A stretch of DNA of 64,000 nucleotides from Yoonia sp034652275. GTDB lineage: Bacteria > Pseudomonadota > Alphaproteobacteria > Rhodobacterales > Rhodobacteraceae. Below the pieces are notes generated by a model, which saw only the letters and a program-made list of their open reading frames with translations, searched no databases and was not told the origin of the DNA. The stretch lies in contig NZ_JAXIWG010000004.1 in assembly GCF_034652275.1 (NCBI RefSeq), forward strand, positions 248,001 to 312,000, in the 5' to 3' direction. Positions 8,284 to 18,171 of this stretch are shown here, piece after piece. Position 1 is the first letter of the stretch, and each line of letters opens with the position of its first letter. Position numbers and translations under genes: made by a program.

Positions 8284-9831
8284 TTAGCCTTCGAATTTGA
8301 CGATTCCTGTCGCGTTCAGGGCTGCGGCCAGCGCGTTGAACCGGATTTCGGCCACTTCGCCGTAGAGCGGGCGGGCGTGCTCGGTCAGCCGCAGGGTCAG
8401 CTCACCTGCTTTGCGGTTCCATTTCAGCGTGCCGGGCTGTTCATCCGCCGTCAGCCAGAGCATCGCGCCAAGGCGCATCGCCTTGCCCAGAATCTCGGCT
8501 TCCTTGATCTGGTCGGGCGTCAGCATCGCGAACAGCGGGTCGAACCGGCTGCTGGCGGTCTTGCTGGAATAGCGGTTCATCAGCGCCAGCCCCAGCAGCA
8601 CCCGTTCGTAATGTTTCAGCCCGCCAAGGTTGGCGCGGGTGGCATTGTCGAAGGTCACTTCGGCGCGGTAATCGGGATGCGCGCGCCAGCTGACGTCATG
8701 CAGCAGGCAGGCGGCCTTGATGATGCGTTTGCGCTGCCAGTTGGCACGCGGGAACAGTGGTTTGACGAAATCATACAGGATGCGCCCGAAACCGGGCAGA
8801 CGGGCGTCCTTGTTTTCGGCGAACCGGCAGGATTCGATCAGCGGGTCGCGTTCGCGCAGCGCGCGCGGCATTTGTTCGTAAAGCATCCCTTCGCGGATAC
8901 CATAGGACGACACGGCGACATCCTTGGGCTTGAAGGTGCGCATCAGTTCTTTCAGCACGATGGACGCAAGCGGCACCAGCGACATCCGGCTGTCCGAGAT
9001 ATGGCAGCGGCCCCGCAGTTCGGTCAGGTCGGATTTGCGGATGTATTCGGCCGTCATGCTGATCTGGCGCGATGACATGCGGTATTCGTGCAGCACGGTC
9101 AAAGGATAGCCGCGCCGTTCCATGTCGATCCGCGCGATGGCCCGCCACGACCCGCCGACCAGAAACAGGCGCATGCCGGTTTCAAAGTTCATTTCCTTGT
9201 GCAGCTCTTGCATCGTGTCGCGGACATAGGCCTTGATCGCCTTTTTGCCGCCCGGAATCTCGCGCAGTTTCAGCGGGCCAAGGGCGGATGTCACGCGCTG
9301 GCCCACGCGCCCTTCGGCCAGATCGGCCAGTTCCATGGACGACCCGCCGATGTCGCAGACAAGGCCGTAACTGCCCGGCCAGCCCAGAAGCACGCCTTGG
9401 GCGGACAGACGTGCCTCTTCCTTGCCGTCGATGACCCAGAGCTTGACGCCGGTCTCGCGCAGCACCTCGTCGCGGAAGTCCTGCCCGTCACTCGCCTCGC
9501 GCACGGCGGCGGTGGCCACGGCGGTCAGCGGCGGGATGCCCATGCCTTTGGCAAGGGCCGCAAAACGGCGGATCGCGGAAATGGCGCGTTTGCGCCCTTC
9601 GGGGTTCAGATGGCCGGTCTGGGACATGCCCGCACCCAGCGCACACATGATCTTTTCGTTGTAGAAATAGGCAGGCGAGCGCGCAGCCCCGTCGAACACG
9701 ACCAGGCGGACAGAGTTCGATCCCACATCGACCACACCGACCCGCGCCAGCGCCTGTGCGGCGGGGTCCTCGAACAACGGACGCCCGAAAGGGCCCCAGT
9801 CGATGCTGTCAGGCTCGGATTGCTGGTTCAT
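8284..9831 (-). CDS. ppx: Exopolyphosphatase / guanosine pentaphosphatase family
   Basis: A 515-residue member of the Ppx/GppA family in the ASKHA superfamily. The phosphate-1 motif GVVDVGSNSVRLVVFD, the TAVATAAVREA segment and the phosphate-2 motif VCDIGGSSMEL are visible, and the C-terminal half contains an HD-like helical region (AACLLHDVSWRAHP). It hydrolyses terminal phosphates of polyphosphate or the 5' phosphate of pppGpp. It sits 34 bases downstream of ppk1 on the same strand, so the enzyme making polyphosphate and the one degrading it are co-transcribed. Confidence 0.92.
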   Translation of the reverse strand: MNQQSEPDSIDWGPFGRPLFEDPAAQALARVGVVDVGSNSVRLVVFDGAARSPAYFYNEKIMCALGAGMSQTGHLNPEGRKRAISAIRRFAALAKGMGIPPLTAVATAAVREASDGQDFRDEVLRETGVKLWVIDGKEEARLSAQGVLLGWPGSYGLVCDIGGSSMELADLAEGRVGQRVTSALGPLKLREIPGGKKAIKAYVRDTMQELHKEMNFETGMRLFLVGGSWRAIARIDMERRGYPLTVLHEYRMSSRQISMTAEYIRKSDLTELRGRCHISDSRMSLVPLASIVLKELMRTFKPKDVAVSSYGIREGMLYEQMPRALRERDPLIESCRFAENKDARLPGFGRILYDFVKPLFPRANWQRKRIIKAACLLHDVSWRAHPDYRAEVTFDNATRANLGGLKHYERVLLGLALMNRYSSKTASSRFDPLFAMLTPDQIKEAEILGKAMRLGAMLWLTADEQPGTLKWNRKAGELTLRLTEHARPLYGEVAEIRFNALAAALNATGIVKFEG

Positions 9832-9865
9832 TCTGTCCCCGTGTGTGACGCCCGACTGGTATCGG

Positions 9866-12034
9866 TCAATCGTCCGTGTGGGTCAATTGCGGAACATCCG
9901 ACGCCCCCGCCGACCCGCGCCCCGAAAGCGAGGGGTTTTCCATGAAAAAGCGGTGGCAATTGAACGCAAATTCGCCTTCGGGCGGAGTGGCGCGGGTAAA
10001 ACTGCCATCGGGCGCCATGACCCAGCTTTGCGCAACGTCAGCCATATTTGCGGCCATGATCTGGCTGACAATCTGCGCCTTGACGGTCGGGTTCTGGATA
10101 TCGACCAGCGTTTCGACGCGGCGGTTCAGGTTGCGCCCCATCCAGTCGGCAGAGCTGATATAGACCTTGGCCTTTTTGGACGGCAGCGCCGCGCCATTGC
10201 CGAAACAGACGATGCGCGAATGTTCCAGAAACCGCCCCACGATGGATTTGACGCGGATATTGTCCGACAGGCCTTTGACACCGGGGCGCAGCCCGCAGAT
10301 GCCGCGGATCACAAGGCTGATCTTCACGCCCGCCTGCGACGCGGTATAAAGCGCGTCGATCACATCGGGTTCCACAAGCGAATTCATCTTGGCCCAGATC
10401 ATCGCGGGTTTGCCCGCGCGGGCGTTGTCCGCCTCGATCCCGATCCGGTCGATCAGCGTCTGTTTCAGCGAAATCGGAGATATCGACAGGTTCTTCAGCC
10501 CCTCGGGCTGGGCATAGCCGGACAAGTAGTTGAACACCTTGGTCGCATCGCGCCCCAGATCCTGATCGCAGGTGAAAAAGCTCAGGTCGGTATAGATCCG
10601 CGCCGTGATCGGGTGGTAATTGCCGGTGCCGAAATGGGTATAGGTCACCAGCCTGTCGCCTTCGCGGCGCACCACGGTGCTGATCTTGGCGTGGGTCTTG
10701 TAGTTCACGAACCCGTAAACGACATGCGCGCCCGCCCGTTCCAGCCTGCGAGACTGGCGGATATTGGCGGCCTCGTCAAAGCGGGCCTTGAGTTCGACCA
10801 GTGCGGTGACCGATTTGCCGTTCTCGGCGGCCTCGCAAAGGGCTGTGACGATGGGTGATTTCTGCGACGTGCGGTAAAGGGTCTGCTTGATCGCCACCAC
10901 GTCAGGATCATGCGCCGCCTGATGCAGAAACCGCACCACCATGTCGAAAGTCTCATAAGGGTGGTGCAGCAGCATGTCCTTTTGCCGGATCGCGGCGAAC
11001 ATGTCACCGTCATGATCCTGCACCCGTTCCGGCACACGCGGCGTGAAACTGGGCCAGAGCAAATCTGGCCGGCTGTCCAGCACCAGTTCGCCAAGGTCGG
11101 AAATCCCGATCAGCCCGTCCACCTCGACCACAGCATCGCTGGACACATGCAATTCGGACATGATCAGCGATTGCAGCGCGGGCGGGGCATTGGCCGAAAT
11201 CTTGAGCCGGACAACCTCGCCCCGGCGGCGGCGTTTCAGCGCGGTTTCAAACTCGCGCACAAGGTCTTCGGCTTCTTCTTCCAGTTCCAGATCGCTGTCG
11301 CGCAGCACCTTGAACCCGCAATTGCCTTTGACCTGATAGCCCGGAAACAGGCGCGGGATATGCAACAGCAGCAGTTCTTCCAGCGGCAGAAACCTGTGCC
11401 CCGCCGCACTGGGCAGCGAGATGAACCGCGCAATCTGGGCAGGGATCGGCAACAGCGCGCGCAGGCTGCGCTTGTCGGCGCTGCGTTCGAGCTGCAAGGC
11501 CAGCGCGAAACCCTCGTTGGGCAGGAATGGAAACGGATGCGCGGGGTCGATGGCCAGTGGCGACAGGACCGGAAACACCTGATCGAGGAAGTAATTGTCC
11601 AGAAAGTCGCGGTCATCCTCGGTCACGTCCTTGCGCGTCAGGATGGCGATGCCGTTGTCTTTCATCTCGGACTGAAGCGCGCTGAACACGACCTGCTGGC
11701 GCGTCATCAGGGCGCGCGCCTCGCGGTCGATCTCGACCAACTGTTCGGCGGGGGTCAACCCGTCGAGCGCAGGCGTGACATTGCCCGCAATGGACAATTC
11801 ACGCAGGCCCGCAACGCGGACGGTATAGAATTCATCCAGATTGGTCGCGGAAATTGACAAAAACCGCAGCCGTTCGAGAAGCGGGACGCGCGGGTTCTCG
11901 GCCTCTTCCAGCACACGCCAGTTGAACCCGACCCAGCTGAGTTCACGGTTCACGAACCGCGCGCAGCTGGCAAGGTCGGTTTCAAGGGCGGTCGCGGCGG
12001 GAAAGTCGCCTGTCAGGAAATTTGCGTTGATCAT
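9866..12034 (-). CDS. ppk1: Polyphosphate kinase 1
   Basis: A 722-residue PPK1 that transfers the gamma phosphate of ATP reversibly onto polyphosphate chains. The N-terminal domain begins with FVNRELSWVGFNWRVLEEA, as usual. The catalytic domains carry ALVELKARFDEAANI and THFGTGNYHPITARIYTD, where the first His is the family's autophosphorylated residue, and near the C-terminus GICGLRPGVKGLSDNI and SADWMGRNLNRRVE. Length is typical. It follows hda and precedes ppx in a four-gene minus-strand cluster. Confidence 0.95.
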   Translation of the reverse strand: MINANFLTGDFPAATALETDLASCARFVNRELSWVGFNWRVLEEAENPRVPLLERLRFLSISATNLDEFYTVRVAGLRELSIAGNVTPALDGLTPAEQLVEIDREARALMTRQQVVFSALQSEMKDNGIAILTRKDVTEDDRDFLDNYFLDQVFPVLSPLAIDPAHPFPFLPNEGFALALQLERSADKRSLRALLPIPAQIARFISLPSAAGHRFLPLEELLLLHIPRLFPGYQVKGNCGFKVLRDSDLELEEEAEDLVREFETALKRRRRGEVVRLKISANAPPALQSLIMSELHVSSDAVVEVDGLIGISDLGELVLDSRPDLLWPSFTPRVPERVQDHDGDMFAAIRQKDMLLHHPYETFDMVVRFLHQAAHDPDVVAIKQTLYRTSQKSPIVTALCEAAENGKSVTALVELKARFDEAANIRQSRRLERAGAHVVYGFVNYKTHAKISTVVRREGDRLVTYTHFGTGNYHPITARIYTDLSFFTCDQDLGRDATKVFNYLSGYAQPEGLKNLSISPISLKQTLIDRIGIEADNARAGKPAMIWAKMNSLVEPDVIDALYTASQAGVKISLVIRGICGLRPGVKGLSDNIRVKSIVGRFLEHSRIVCFGNGAALPSKKAKVYISSADWMGRNLNRRVETLVDIQNPTVKAQIVSQIMAANMADVAQSWVMAPDGSFTRATPPEGEFAFNCHRFFMENPSLSGRGSAGASDVPQLTHTDD

Positions 12035-12084
12035 GCTGCCTTGTGTCCCGCGAAGGTTGCGGTTTTGTGACGATGATGCAGCGC

Positions 12085-12747
12085 CTAGTCAGGCTTGTCC
12101 AGCAGCCGCGCGGCAAGCCTCTGGTTGATCTTGTGCCCTGTCGCAAGGGCCGCGCTGTCCAGTTCGGCCACGATGGCGGCGGCAGCGGCAAAAGACCGTT
12201 CGATCCGCGGCGCAAGATAGGCCGCAAGGTCGGGCGGCGGCAGCAATTGGCGGTCGGCGAACAGCTTGATCATCACCGCCTGCAACAGCGCATCATCGGG
12301 GTCCGCGACCTGCACGACGGCGCTGCCCTGCATCCGGCTGGCCAGATCGGGCAGGGTGACGGGCCAATGCCCGGGCGTCTGGCGCGCGGTCATCAGCAAT
12401 AGCCCGCCGCTGTGTTGCAGGTGGTTGTGCAGGTGGAACATCGCCTCTTGGGCGGCCTGCGGCAGGCTGTCCATATCCTCGATCACCAATGCCGCCGCTT
12501 CGGGCTGGAAATCGGGGGTCAGGTCTGCGGCCGCGATGATCTGCGTGGCCTGACCGCCCGCGAAAATCCGCGCGAGGTGGCTTTTGCCGCAGCCCGCAGG
12601 CCCCGCGATCACCAGTTTGCGCAAAGGCCAGCGGTCGGGGTCGGTGACCATGCCAAAGGCCGTCGCATTGGCAGTCGAGACGAAAAAATCATCCGGCCCC
12701 AGCGCCACCCCGTTGGGCCAGTCGAAACTCAGTTGCTGCGCGATCAT
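12085..12747 (-). CDS. hdaA: Hda-type DnaA-related regulatory ATPase
   Basis: A 220-residue AAA+ protein resembling DnaA domains I/III without the DNA-binding domain IV. It has N-terminal QLSFDWP, a candidate clamp-binding-type motif seen in Hda proteins, then FFVSTANATA, Walker A GPAGCGKSH and Walker B LVIEDMD. Hda with the loaded beta clamp stimulates ATP hydrolysis by DnaA and prevents over-initiation. It overlaps the perM stop by 4 bases (ATGA), supporting co-translation; perM-hda-ppk1 is a gene order I recall from alphaproteobacteria. Confidence 0.85.
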   Translation of the reverse strand: MIAQQLSFDWPNGVALGPDDFFVSTANATAFGMVTDPDRWPLRKLVIAGPAGCGKSHLARIFAGGQATQIIAAADLTPDFQPEAAALVIEDMDSLPQAAQEAMFHLHNHLQHSGGLLLMTARQTPGHWPVTLPDLASRMQGSAVVQVADPDDALLQAVMIKLFADRQLLPPPDLAAYLAPRIERSFAAAAAIVAELDSAALATGHKINQRLAARLLDKPD

Positions 12748-13847
12748 AGGTCTTTGGACTGCCCGCGATAGAGCAGGCTTGTGCGGTAGCGCCCCAGCCC
12801 GTAGCGCGTTAGCACCCCGATAACGGCGGCCACCGGCACGGCGACCAGCATGCCCACGAACCCAAAGAGCGACCCGAACACCGACAGCGCGAAGATCAGC
12901 CAGACAGGGTGCAGTCCGACCGACGACCCCACCAGTTTCGGTGTCAGCACGTTCCCTTCCAGAAACTGCCCCAGCGCAAAGATCGCGCCGACGATCCCGA
13001 TCCGCAGCCAGTTGGTCGTATAGGTGACGGTATCGCCATCCGCGACCTCGACCGAGCCCCAGAACTGGAACAGCGCCAGCCCGATCGCGAGAACCCCGCC
13101 GACCAGCGCGCCGACATAAGGAATAAAGGTAATCAGCCCCGCGATGAAGCCTACGATCAGCCCGAAATTCAGCCCCGCCAGCATCAGACCCACTGCGTAA
13201 TAGGTGCCAAGCACCAGACAGACCGTGCCTTGCCCGCGGATAAAGGACGCAAGCGTGCGGTCGATCTCGCTTCCCAAATGGCGCACGGTGGCCACGTGAT
13301 CGCGCGGCAAAAGGCTGTCGATCTTGGCGATCATGTTGTCCCAGTCAAGCAGCAGGTAGAAGGCGACAACCGGCACGATCACCAGCAGCACGATGATGTT
13401 GAGCAGCCCCATGGCCGAGCTGAGCAAGCCGTTGATCAATTCGCCGCCGCGCGACTGGATGGTTTCACCGATGGCCTGCAATTGCTGGCGGATCGTGCTG
13501 TCAGGCTCGATCAGGTCGGGGAAACGCGTGGTCAGGCCCGCCTGTAGCCGCTCGAACACGGCAGGGGCAGTTTCGATCAGCGCCGTCGTCTGTTTCACCA
13601 GCGTCGGGATGACAAGCAGGATCAGCAGGATGAACACCATGCCTGCAGCCAGCGTGATGATGCTGACCGACACCACACGGCTAAGCCCCAAGCGTTGCAA
13701 CCGATCCGCGACAGGGTCCAGCAGATAGGCGATGGCGCCCCCCAGCACGAAGGGCAGGATCACATCCCCCAGCGCCCAGAGCACGACAAGAAACACCGCC
13801 ATCGCGATGCCCCAATATTTGATCTGGTCCTTGACGGGCAGGGCCAT
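12744..13847 (-). CDS. perM: AI-2E/PerM family membrane transporter
   Basis: A 367-residue integral membrane protein with about eight hydrophobic segments: two near the N-terminus (ending VLGGAIAYLLDPVADRLQRLG, the family signature), a central soluble stretch of about 100 residues (APAVFERLQAGL onward), and a C-terminal group including LITFIPYVGALVGG and PKLVGSSVGLHPVWLIFAL. The family has been linked to AI-2 export and cation or Na+/H+ antiport; which applies here is unknown. First gene of the perM-hda-ppk1-ppx cluster, divergent from proS. Confidence 0.88.
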   Translation of the reverse strand: MALPVKDQIKYWGIAMAVFLVVLWALGDVILPFVLGGAIAYLLDPVADRLQRLGLSRVVSVSIITLAAGMVFILLILLVIPTLVKQTTALIETAPAVFERLQAGLTTRFPDLIEPDSTIRQQLQAIGETIQSRGGELINGLLSSAMGLLNIIVLLVIVPVVAFYLLLDWDNMIAKIDSLLPRDHVATVRHLGSEIDRTLASFIRGQGTVCLVLGTYYAVGLMLAGLNFGLIVGFIAGLITFIPYVGALVGGVLAIGLALFQFWGSVEVADGDTVTYTTNWLRIGIVGAIFALGQFLEGNVLTPKLVGSSVGLHPVWLIFALSVFGSLFGFVGMLVAVPVAAVIGVLTRYGLGRYRTSLLYRGQSKDL

Positions 13848-14005
13848 CGGTCACTCCGCTTTTGGTTTGCGCTGTGATGCGGCAAACGCGCCTTGCTTGC
13901 AAGGGTTCTGCGCTATTTGGGATGGCGCTGATCACAATGCTTGCGGGGGCAGGACTGCACGATTACACGTCGAGGCGAATTTCGCCGTCCATAAAGGTCC
14001 TTGTC

Positions 14006-15346
14006 ATGCGTCTGAGCCGTTATTTCCTGCCCGTCCTGAAAGAAACCCCGCGCGAGGCGCAGATCGTGTCGCACCGCTATATGCTGCAGGCGGGGATGAT
14101 CAAACAGGCCAGCGCTGGCATCTATTCCTGGCTGCCTTTGGGCTTCAAGGTGCTGCGCAAGATCGAGAATATCGTGCATCAGGAACAGGAACGCGCGGGC
14201 CATATCGCGATCCAGATGCCGACGATCCAGTCCGCCGATCTGTGGCGCGAGAGCGGGCGCTATGACGCCTATGGCGAAGAAATGCTGCGCATCAAGGACC
14301 GTGGCGGCCGCGAGATGCTGTTCACCCCCACGGCCGAAGAACTGGTGACCGACATCTTTCGCGCGCATGTGACCAGCTACAAGGACCTGCCGCTGACGCT
14401 CTATCAGATCCAGTGGAAATTCCGTGACGAGGTCCGCCCGCGTTTCGGCGTCATGCGGGGCCGTGAATTCTACATGAAAGACGGCTATAACTTCGACCTG
14501 ACAAAAGAGGACGCGCTGCACGCCTATAACCGCCATCTGGTCAGCTATCTGCGCACTTACGAACGCATGGGCCTGCAGGCGATCCCGATGCGCGCCGATT
14601 CCGGTCCCATCGGCGGCGACGATACGCATGAATTCCTCGTCTTGGCGGAAACCGGCGAATCGGAAGTGTTCTATGACAGCCAGATCACCGACCTGAAGTT
14701 CGGGGACCGGCAGATCGATTACAACGATCACGCCGCCTGCGCTGCTGTGCTGGACGAATTCACCAGCCGCTATGCGCGCACGGATGAAACCCATGACGAG
14801 GCGCTGTTCAACGAAATCCCCGAGGAACGCCGCCGCACTGCGCGCGGGATCGAAGTGGGCCAGATCTTCTATTTCGGCACCAAGTATTCCGATGCGATGG
14901 GTGCTTTGGTCGATGACGGCAAGGGCGGCAAGGTCCCCGTCCATATGGGCAGCCACGGGATCGGCGTGTCGCGTCTGCTGGGCGCCATTATCGAGGCAAG
15001 CCATGATGACAAAGGCATCATCTGGCCCGAAGGGGTGACGCCGTTCCATTGCGGGATCGTCAACCTCAAGCAAGGCGATGCAGAGGCTGATGCGGCCTGT
15101 GAGGCGCTTTACGACAGCCTGACTGCGCTGGGGCTGGAGCCGCTTTACGACGACCGCGACGAACGGGCAGGCGCGAAATTCGGCACGATGGATATGATCG
15201 GCCTGCCTTGGCGGATCACCGTCGGGCCGCGCGGGCTCAAGAACGGCGTGGTTGAACTGACCAGCCGCCGCACGGGAGAAAGCGAAGAATTGCCGCCTGC
15301 GGATGCCGTGGCGCGGATCGCCAAGATCTACGAAGGGATCGCGTGA
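14006..15346 (+). CDS. proS: Prolyl-tRNA synthetase (short alphaproteobacterial form)
   Basis: A 446-residue class II aminoacyl-tRNA synthetase that charges tRNA-Pro. Class II motif 2 (YQIQWKFRDEVRPRFGVMRGREFYMKDGY) and motif 3 (GSHGIGVSRLLGA) are clear, followed by a C-terminal anticodon-binding domain. The editing insertion between motifs 2 and 3 is missing, as expected of alphaproteobacterial ProS, so misacylated Ala-tRNA-Pro would need a free-standing editor. The start at 14006 (MRLSRYFLPVLKETP) has AAAGG upstream and is the conserved N-terminus; the open frame extends further upstream without support. Confidence 0.95.
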   Translation: MRLSRYFLPVLKETPREAQIVSHRYMLQAGMIKQASAGIYSWLPLGFKVLRKIENIVHQEQERAGHIAIQMPTIQSADLWRESGRYDAYGEEMLRIKDRGGREMLFTPTAEELVTDIFRAHVTSYKDLPLTLYQIQWKFRDEVRPRFGVMRGREFYMKDGYNFDLTKEDALHAYNRHLVSYLRTYERMGLQAIPMRADSGPIGGDDTHEFLVLAETGESEVFYDSQITDLKFGDRQIDYNDHAACAAVLDEFTSRYARTDETHDEALFNEIPEERRRTARGIEVGQIFYFGTKYSDAMGALVDDGKGGKVPVHMGSHGIGVSRLLGAIIEASHDDKGIIWPEGVTPFHCGIVNLKQGDAEADAACEALYDSLTALGLEPLYDDRDERAGAKFGTMDMIGLPWRITVGPRGLKNGVVELTSRRTGESEELPPADAVARIAKIYEGIA

Positions 15347-15457
15347 CGCGCAAAAGCCCGCCGGTCGCGCAGATATGATGCGCTTTCTTGCCACGATTTG
15401 CTATGATCCGCATAAAACGGGCATGAGGCAGGCCATGACATATCGGAACGCAACACC

Positions 15458-16069
15458 ATGATCCTGCGTGTGATTGGCCTTGCCGGTGGGCTGGCGGGGG
15501 CCGCTGGCCTGTCGCAATTCCCCGAATTCTCGCAGCAATACCTGCAACGGCTGGGCGGGCATGTGGATGCGTTGACAGCACAGCTTGTCGATTTCGATGC
15601 AACCGCGTTCGAGGCGGGCTTTGGCCGCGAGGAAATGTTGCAGCAAATGGCGCAGACCCCGCCGATGGACGGGCAGGCCGCGATGTGGCGGCGCACGATC
15701 CTGCGGCATGCGCAACTCTCCGACGATCTGGACGCTTTGCGCAACGCATCCCCCGTCGCGCGGCTGACGATGCCGCAGCGCGTGGCCGATGCCGACATCG
15801 CCCGCGCGGTCTGGGCCGATTTCCAGCCTGCGATGCCGCTGTCGGCAGCGGGCGCTGTCGCTGCAGGCGCGGGATTCGGGGCAGGCTGGGCGCTGCTGGC
15901 CTTGCTGGCCGCCCTTGTCACCGTTCCGTTCAAGGCCACCAAAAAGCCGCGCGCGCAGCCCGTCAAACGTAAACCGCCTGCGATCAAAGGCGAGCCACCC
16001 ATCGCCAAACCGCGTCTTGTGGCAGAAACGCCCTCGCATATTCCCCGCCTGTCGGGGGTCAAGCGTTGA
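15458..16069 (+). CDS. DUF2937 family membrane protein
   Basis: A 203-residue protein. An N-terminal hydrophobic helix (MILRVIGLAGGLAGAAGLSQ) precedes FPEFSQQYLQRLGGHVDAL, the characteristic DUF2937 opening. A second membrane segment (GAVAAGAGFGAGWALLALLAALVTV) lies at about 130-155, then a Lys/Pro-rich tail. It sits between proS and lolC on the same strand. Function unknown; an inner-membrane location is likely. Confidence 0.8.
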   Translation: MILRVIGLAGGLAGAAGLSQFPEFSQQYLQRLGGHVDALTAQLVDFDATAFEAGFGREEMLQQMAQTPPMDGQAAMWRRTILRHAQLSDDLDALRNASPVARLTMPQRVADADIARAVWADFQPAMPLSAAGAVAAGAGFGAGWALLALLAALVTVPFKATKKPRAQPVKRKPPAIKGEPPIAKPRLVAETPSHIPRLSGVKR

Positions 16070-16110
16070 TCGCGCTGGCCATGTCCGGCCCTGCCCGCTA
16101 GAAGACCGCC

Positions 16111-17367
16111 ATGCAGACAACCCGCCCTTTTGCCAAATTCGAATGGATGATCGCCTGGCGCTATATCCGCGCCAAACGCGCCGAAGGCGGCGTCAGCGTC
16201 ATGACATGGATCAGCCTGATCGGCGTCACGCTTGCGGTCTTCGCGCTGATTGCGACGCTGGCCGTGCGGTCAGGCTTTCGCGCCGAATTCATCGACACGA
16301 TCGTGGGCGCGAATGCCCATGTGACCGTGGTGCGCCCGCGCGAGGTGATCGAGGATTACGCCGCCATGTCCGACCGGATCATGGCCATACCGGGTGTGCA
16401 AAGCGTCGCACCTTTGGTGCGCGGGCAGGCGATGGCAGGGGCCTTTGGCCAGATCGCACTCGCCGATATTTACGGCATCCATCTGGATGATCTCAAAGCG
16501 TCCGAGGCCATCGTGGATAGCGAACGCACCATCGGCAATATCGACGATTTGCCGAACGGGATCGCCCTCGGCTCGGCCTTGGCGGCGAACCTTGGCCTTG
16601 GCCTTGGCGACAGGATCGAGATCACGACACGGTCGGGTGCTGCCACGCCCATGGGGCAATCCACGCGGCGCAACGCTTATGAGGTCGTCTATATCTTCTC
16701 CACAGGCCGCTACCAGATCGACGAGGTGCGCGCCTATCTGCCCTTCGAGGTGGCGCAGACGATCTTCAACCGTGACGGTGTGGCCGATGAATTGGACATC
16801 CGTCTTGACGACATCAACCAGTCCGAGGCCCTGAAACAAGAGATCGCCAATGCCGCAGGCCCCAACACCTGGGCCTATAGCTGGCAGGACCGCGTGGGCC
16901 GTTTCCTGCGCGCATTGACGATCGAGGACAATGTGATGTTCATCATCCTGTCCATTCTGGTGCTGGTCGCGTCGATGAACATCATCAGCGGGCTGATCAT
17001 GCTGGTGAAAAACAAAGGCCGCGATGTGGGCATCCTGCGCACCATGGGCCTGACAGAAGGGTCGATCCTGCGCATCTTCTTCATCTGTGGGGCAGGGATA
17101 GGGACCATCGGGACCGCGCTGGGCGTGATCCTCGGGTGTCTTTTCGCGATCTATATCGACCAGATTTTCAGTCTGGTGAACTATGTCGCCGGTGGCGGTG
17201 TCTGGGACCCGTCGATCCGCGGCATCTACAACGTGCCTGCCGAACTGCATCTGTCCGATGTGCTGAAAGCCGTGTCGCTGTCGCTGGGCCTGTCGTGGAT
17301 CATCACGATCTTTCCCGCCCGCCGCGCCGCGCGCATGAACCCGGTCGAGGCGCTGCGCTATGAATAA
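16111..17367 (+). CDS. lolC: LolC/LolE lipoprotein-releasing ABC permease
   Basis: A 418-residue permease of the LolCE/FtsX family, which extracts lipoproteins from the inner membrane for LolA. It begins with EWMIAWRYIRAKRAEGGVSVMTWISLIGV leading into transmembrane helix 1, has a large periplasmic domain (about residues 50-265), and ends with three membrane helices (ILSILVLVASMNIISGLIMLV; FFICGAGIGTIGTALGVILG; and a last one before RRAARMNPVEALRYE). A single LolC/E-type gene followed by lolD suggests a homodimeric permease, as in alphaproteobacteria. lolD overlaps by 8 bases. Confidence 0.93.
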   Translation: MQTTRPFAKFEWMIAWRYIRAKRAEGGVSVMTWISLIGVTLAVFALIATLAVRSGFRAEFIDTIVGANAHVTVVRPREVIEDYAAMSDRIMAIPGVQSVAPLVRGQAMAGAFGQIALADIYGIHLDDLKASEAIVDSERTIGNIDDLPNGIALGSALAANLGLGLGDRIEITTRSGAATPMGQSTRRNAYEVVYIFSTGRYQIDEVRAYLPFEVAQTIFNRDGVADELDIRLDDINQSEALKQEIANAAGPNTWAYSWQDRVGRFLRALTIEDNVMFIILSILVLVASMNIISGLIMLVKNKGRDVGILRTMGLTEGSILRIFFICGAGIGTIGTALGVILGCLFAIYIDQIFSLVNYVAGGGVWDPSIRGIYNVPAELHLSDVLKAVSLSLGLSWIITIFPARRAARMNPVEALRYE

Positions 17368-18040
17368 CATCCTGTCGCTGCATGACCTGCGCAAGACCTA
17401 CAACGCGGGCAAACCGAACGAGGTGCGCGTGCTGCAAGGCGTCGACCTGACGGTCGGGGCGGGGGAAATCGTGGCCCTTGTTGCCCCGTCAGGGGCGGGC
17501 AAATCGACCTTGCTGCATATCGCGGGGCTTCTGGATACGCCTGACACGGGCACGGTCAGCATCGCGGGCACCGACATGACGCACCTGTCGGATCGTAAAC
17601 GCACGGGCGTGCGGCGGGGCCAGGTCGGGTTCATCTACCAGTTCCACCACCTGCTGCCTGAATTCTCGGCGCTGGAAAACATCGTCCTGCCGCAGCTTGC
17701 CAATGGTGTCAGCGAAAAAGCCGCCCATGCCCGCGCGATGGCCCTGCTTGACCGCGTGGGCATCGCGGAACGTGCCGCGCACCGGCCTGCGGCCCTGTCG
17801 GGCGGCGAACAGCAGCGCGTGGCGTTTTGCCGGGCGCTCGCGAACGAACCCGCACTGTTGCTCGCGGATGAACCGACGGGCAATCTGGACCCCGACACAT
17901 CCAACCGCGTGTTCGAGACGCTGATCGGGCTGGTGCGCGACACTGGCCTTGCGGCGGTGATCGCGACGCATAACCTAGAGCTTGCCGCGCGCATGGACCG
18001 GCAGGTGCGGCTGAACGCGGGCGTTCTGGTCCCGCTCTAG
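17360..18040 (+). CDS. lolD: LolD lipoprotein-releasing ABC ATPase
   Basis: A 226-residue ABC ATPase. Walker A is APSGAGKSTLLH, the Q-loop region FIYQFHHLLPEFSALEN carries the Lol-type signature, the ABC signature is LSGGEQQRVAFCRAL, Walker B is LLLADEPTGNLD and the switch His lies in ATHN. It powers lipoprotein extraction by the LolC/E product. Its start lies inside the last codons of lolC (8-base overlap), so the two are translationally coupled. Confidence 0.95.
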   Translation: MNNILSLHDLRKTYNAGKPNEVRVLQGVDLTVGAGEIVALVAPSGAGKSTLLHIAGLLDTPDTGTVSIAGTDMTHLSDRKRTGVRRGQVGFIYQFHHLLPEFSALENIVLPQLANGVSEKAAHARAMALLDRVGIAERAAHRPAALSGGEQQRVAFCRALANEPALLLADEPTGNLDPDTSNRVFETLIGLVRDTGLAAVIATHNLELAARMDRQVRLNAGVLVPL

Positions 18041-18171
18041 GGCTTTTGGGTCAACAATCGCCCGCCGTCAGCATGATCAGCGCCTTGAGGTGTTCTTTGC
18101 CATGCCATGATCTGCGTCATGGCTTGCGGCCTGCGACTTTGCTAGTCTGGCAAAAAACAAGGAGGCAAATG

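Noticed and set aside
13913..15394. A 493-codon frame antisense to proS
   Set aside because: It mirrors the codon pattern of proS and has no family resemblance.
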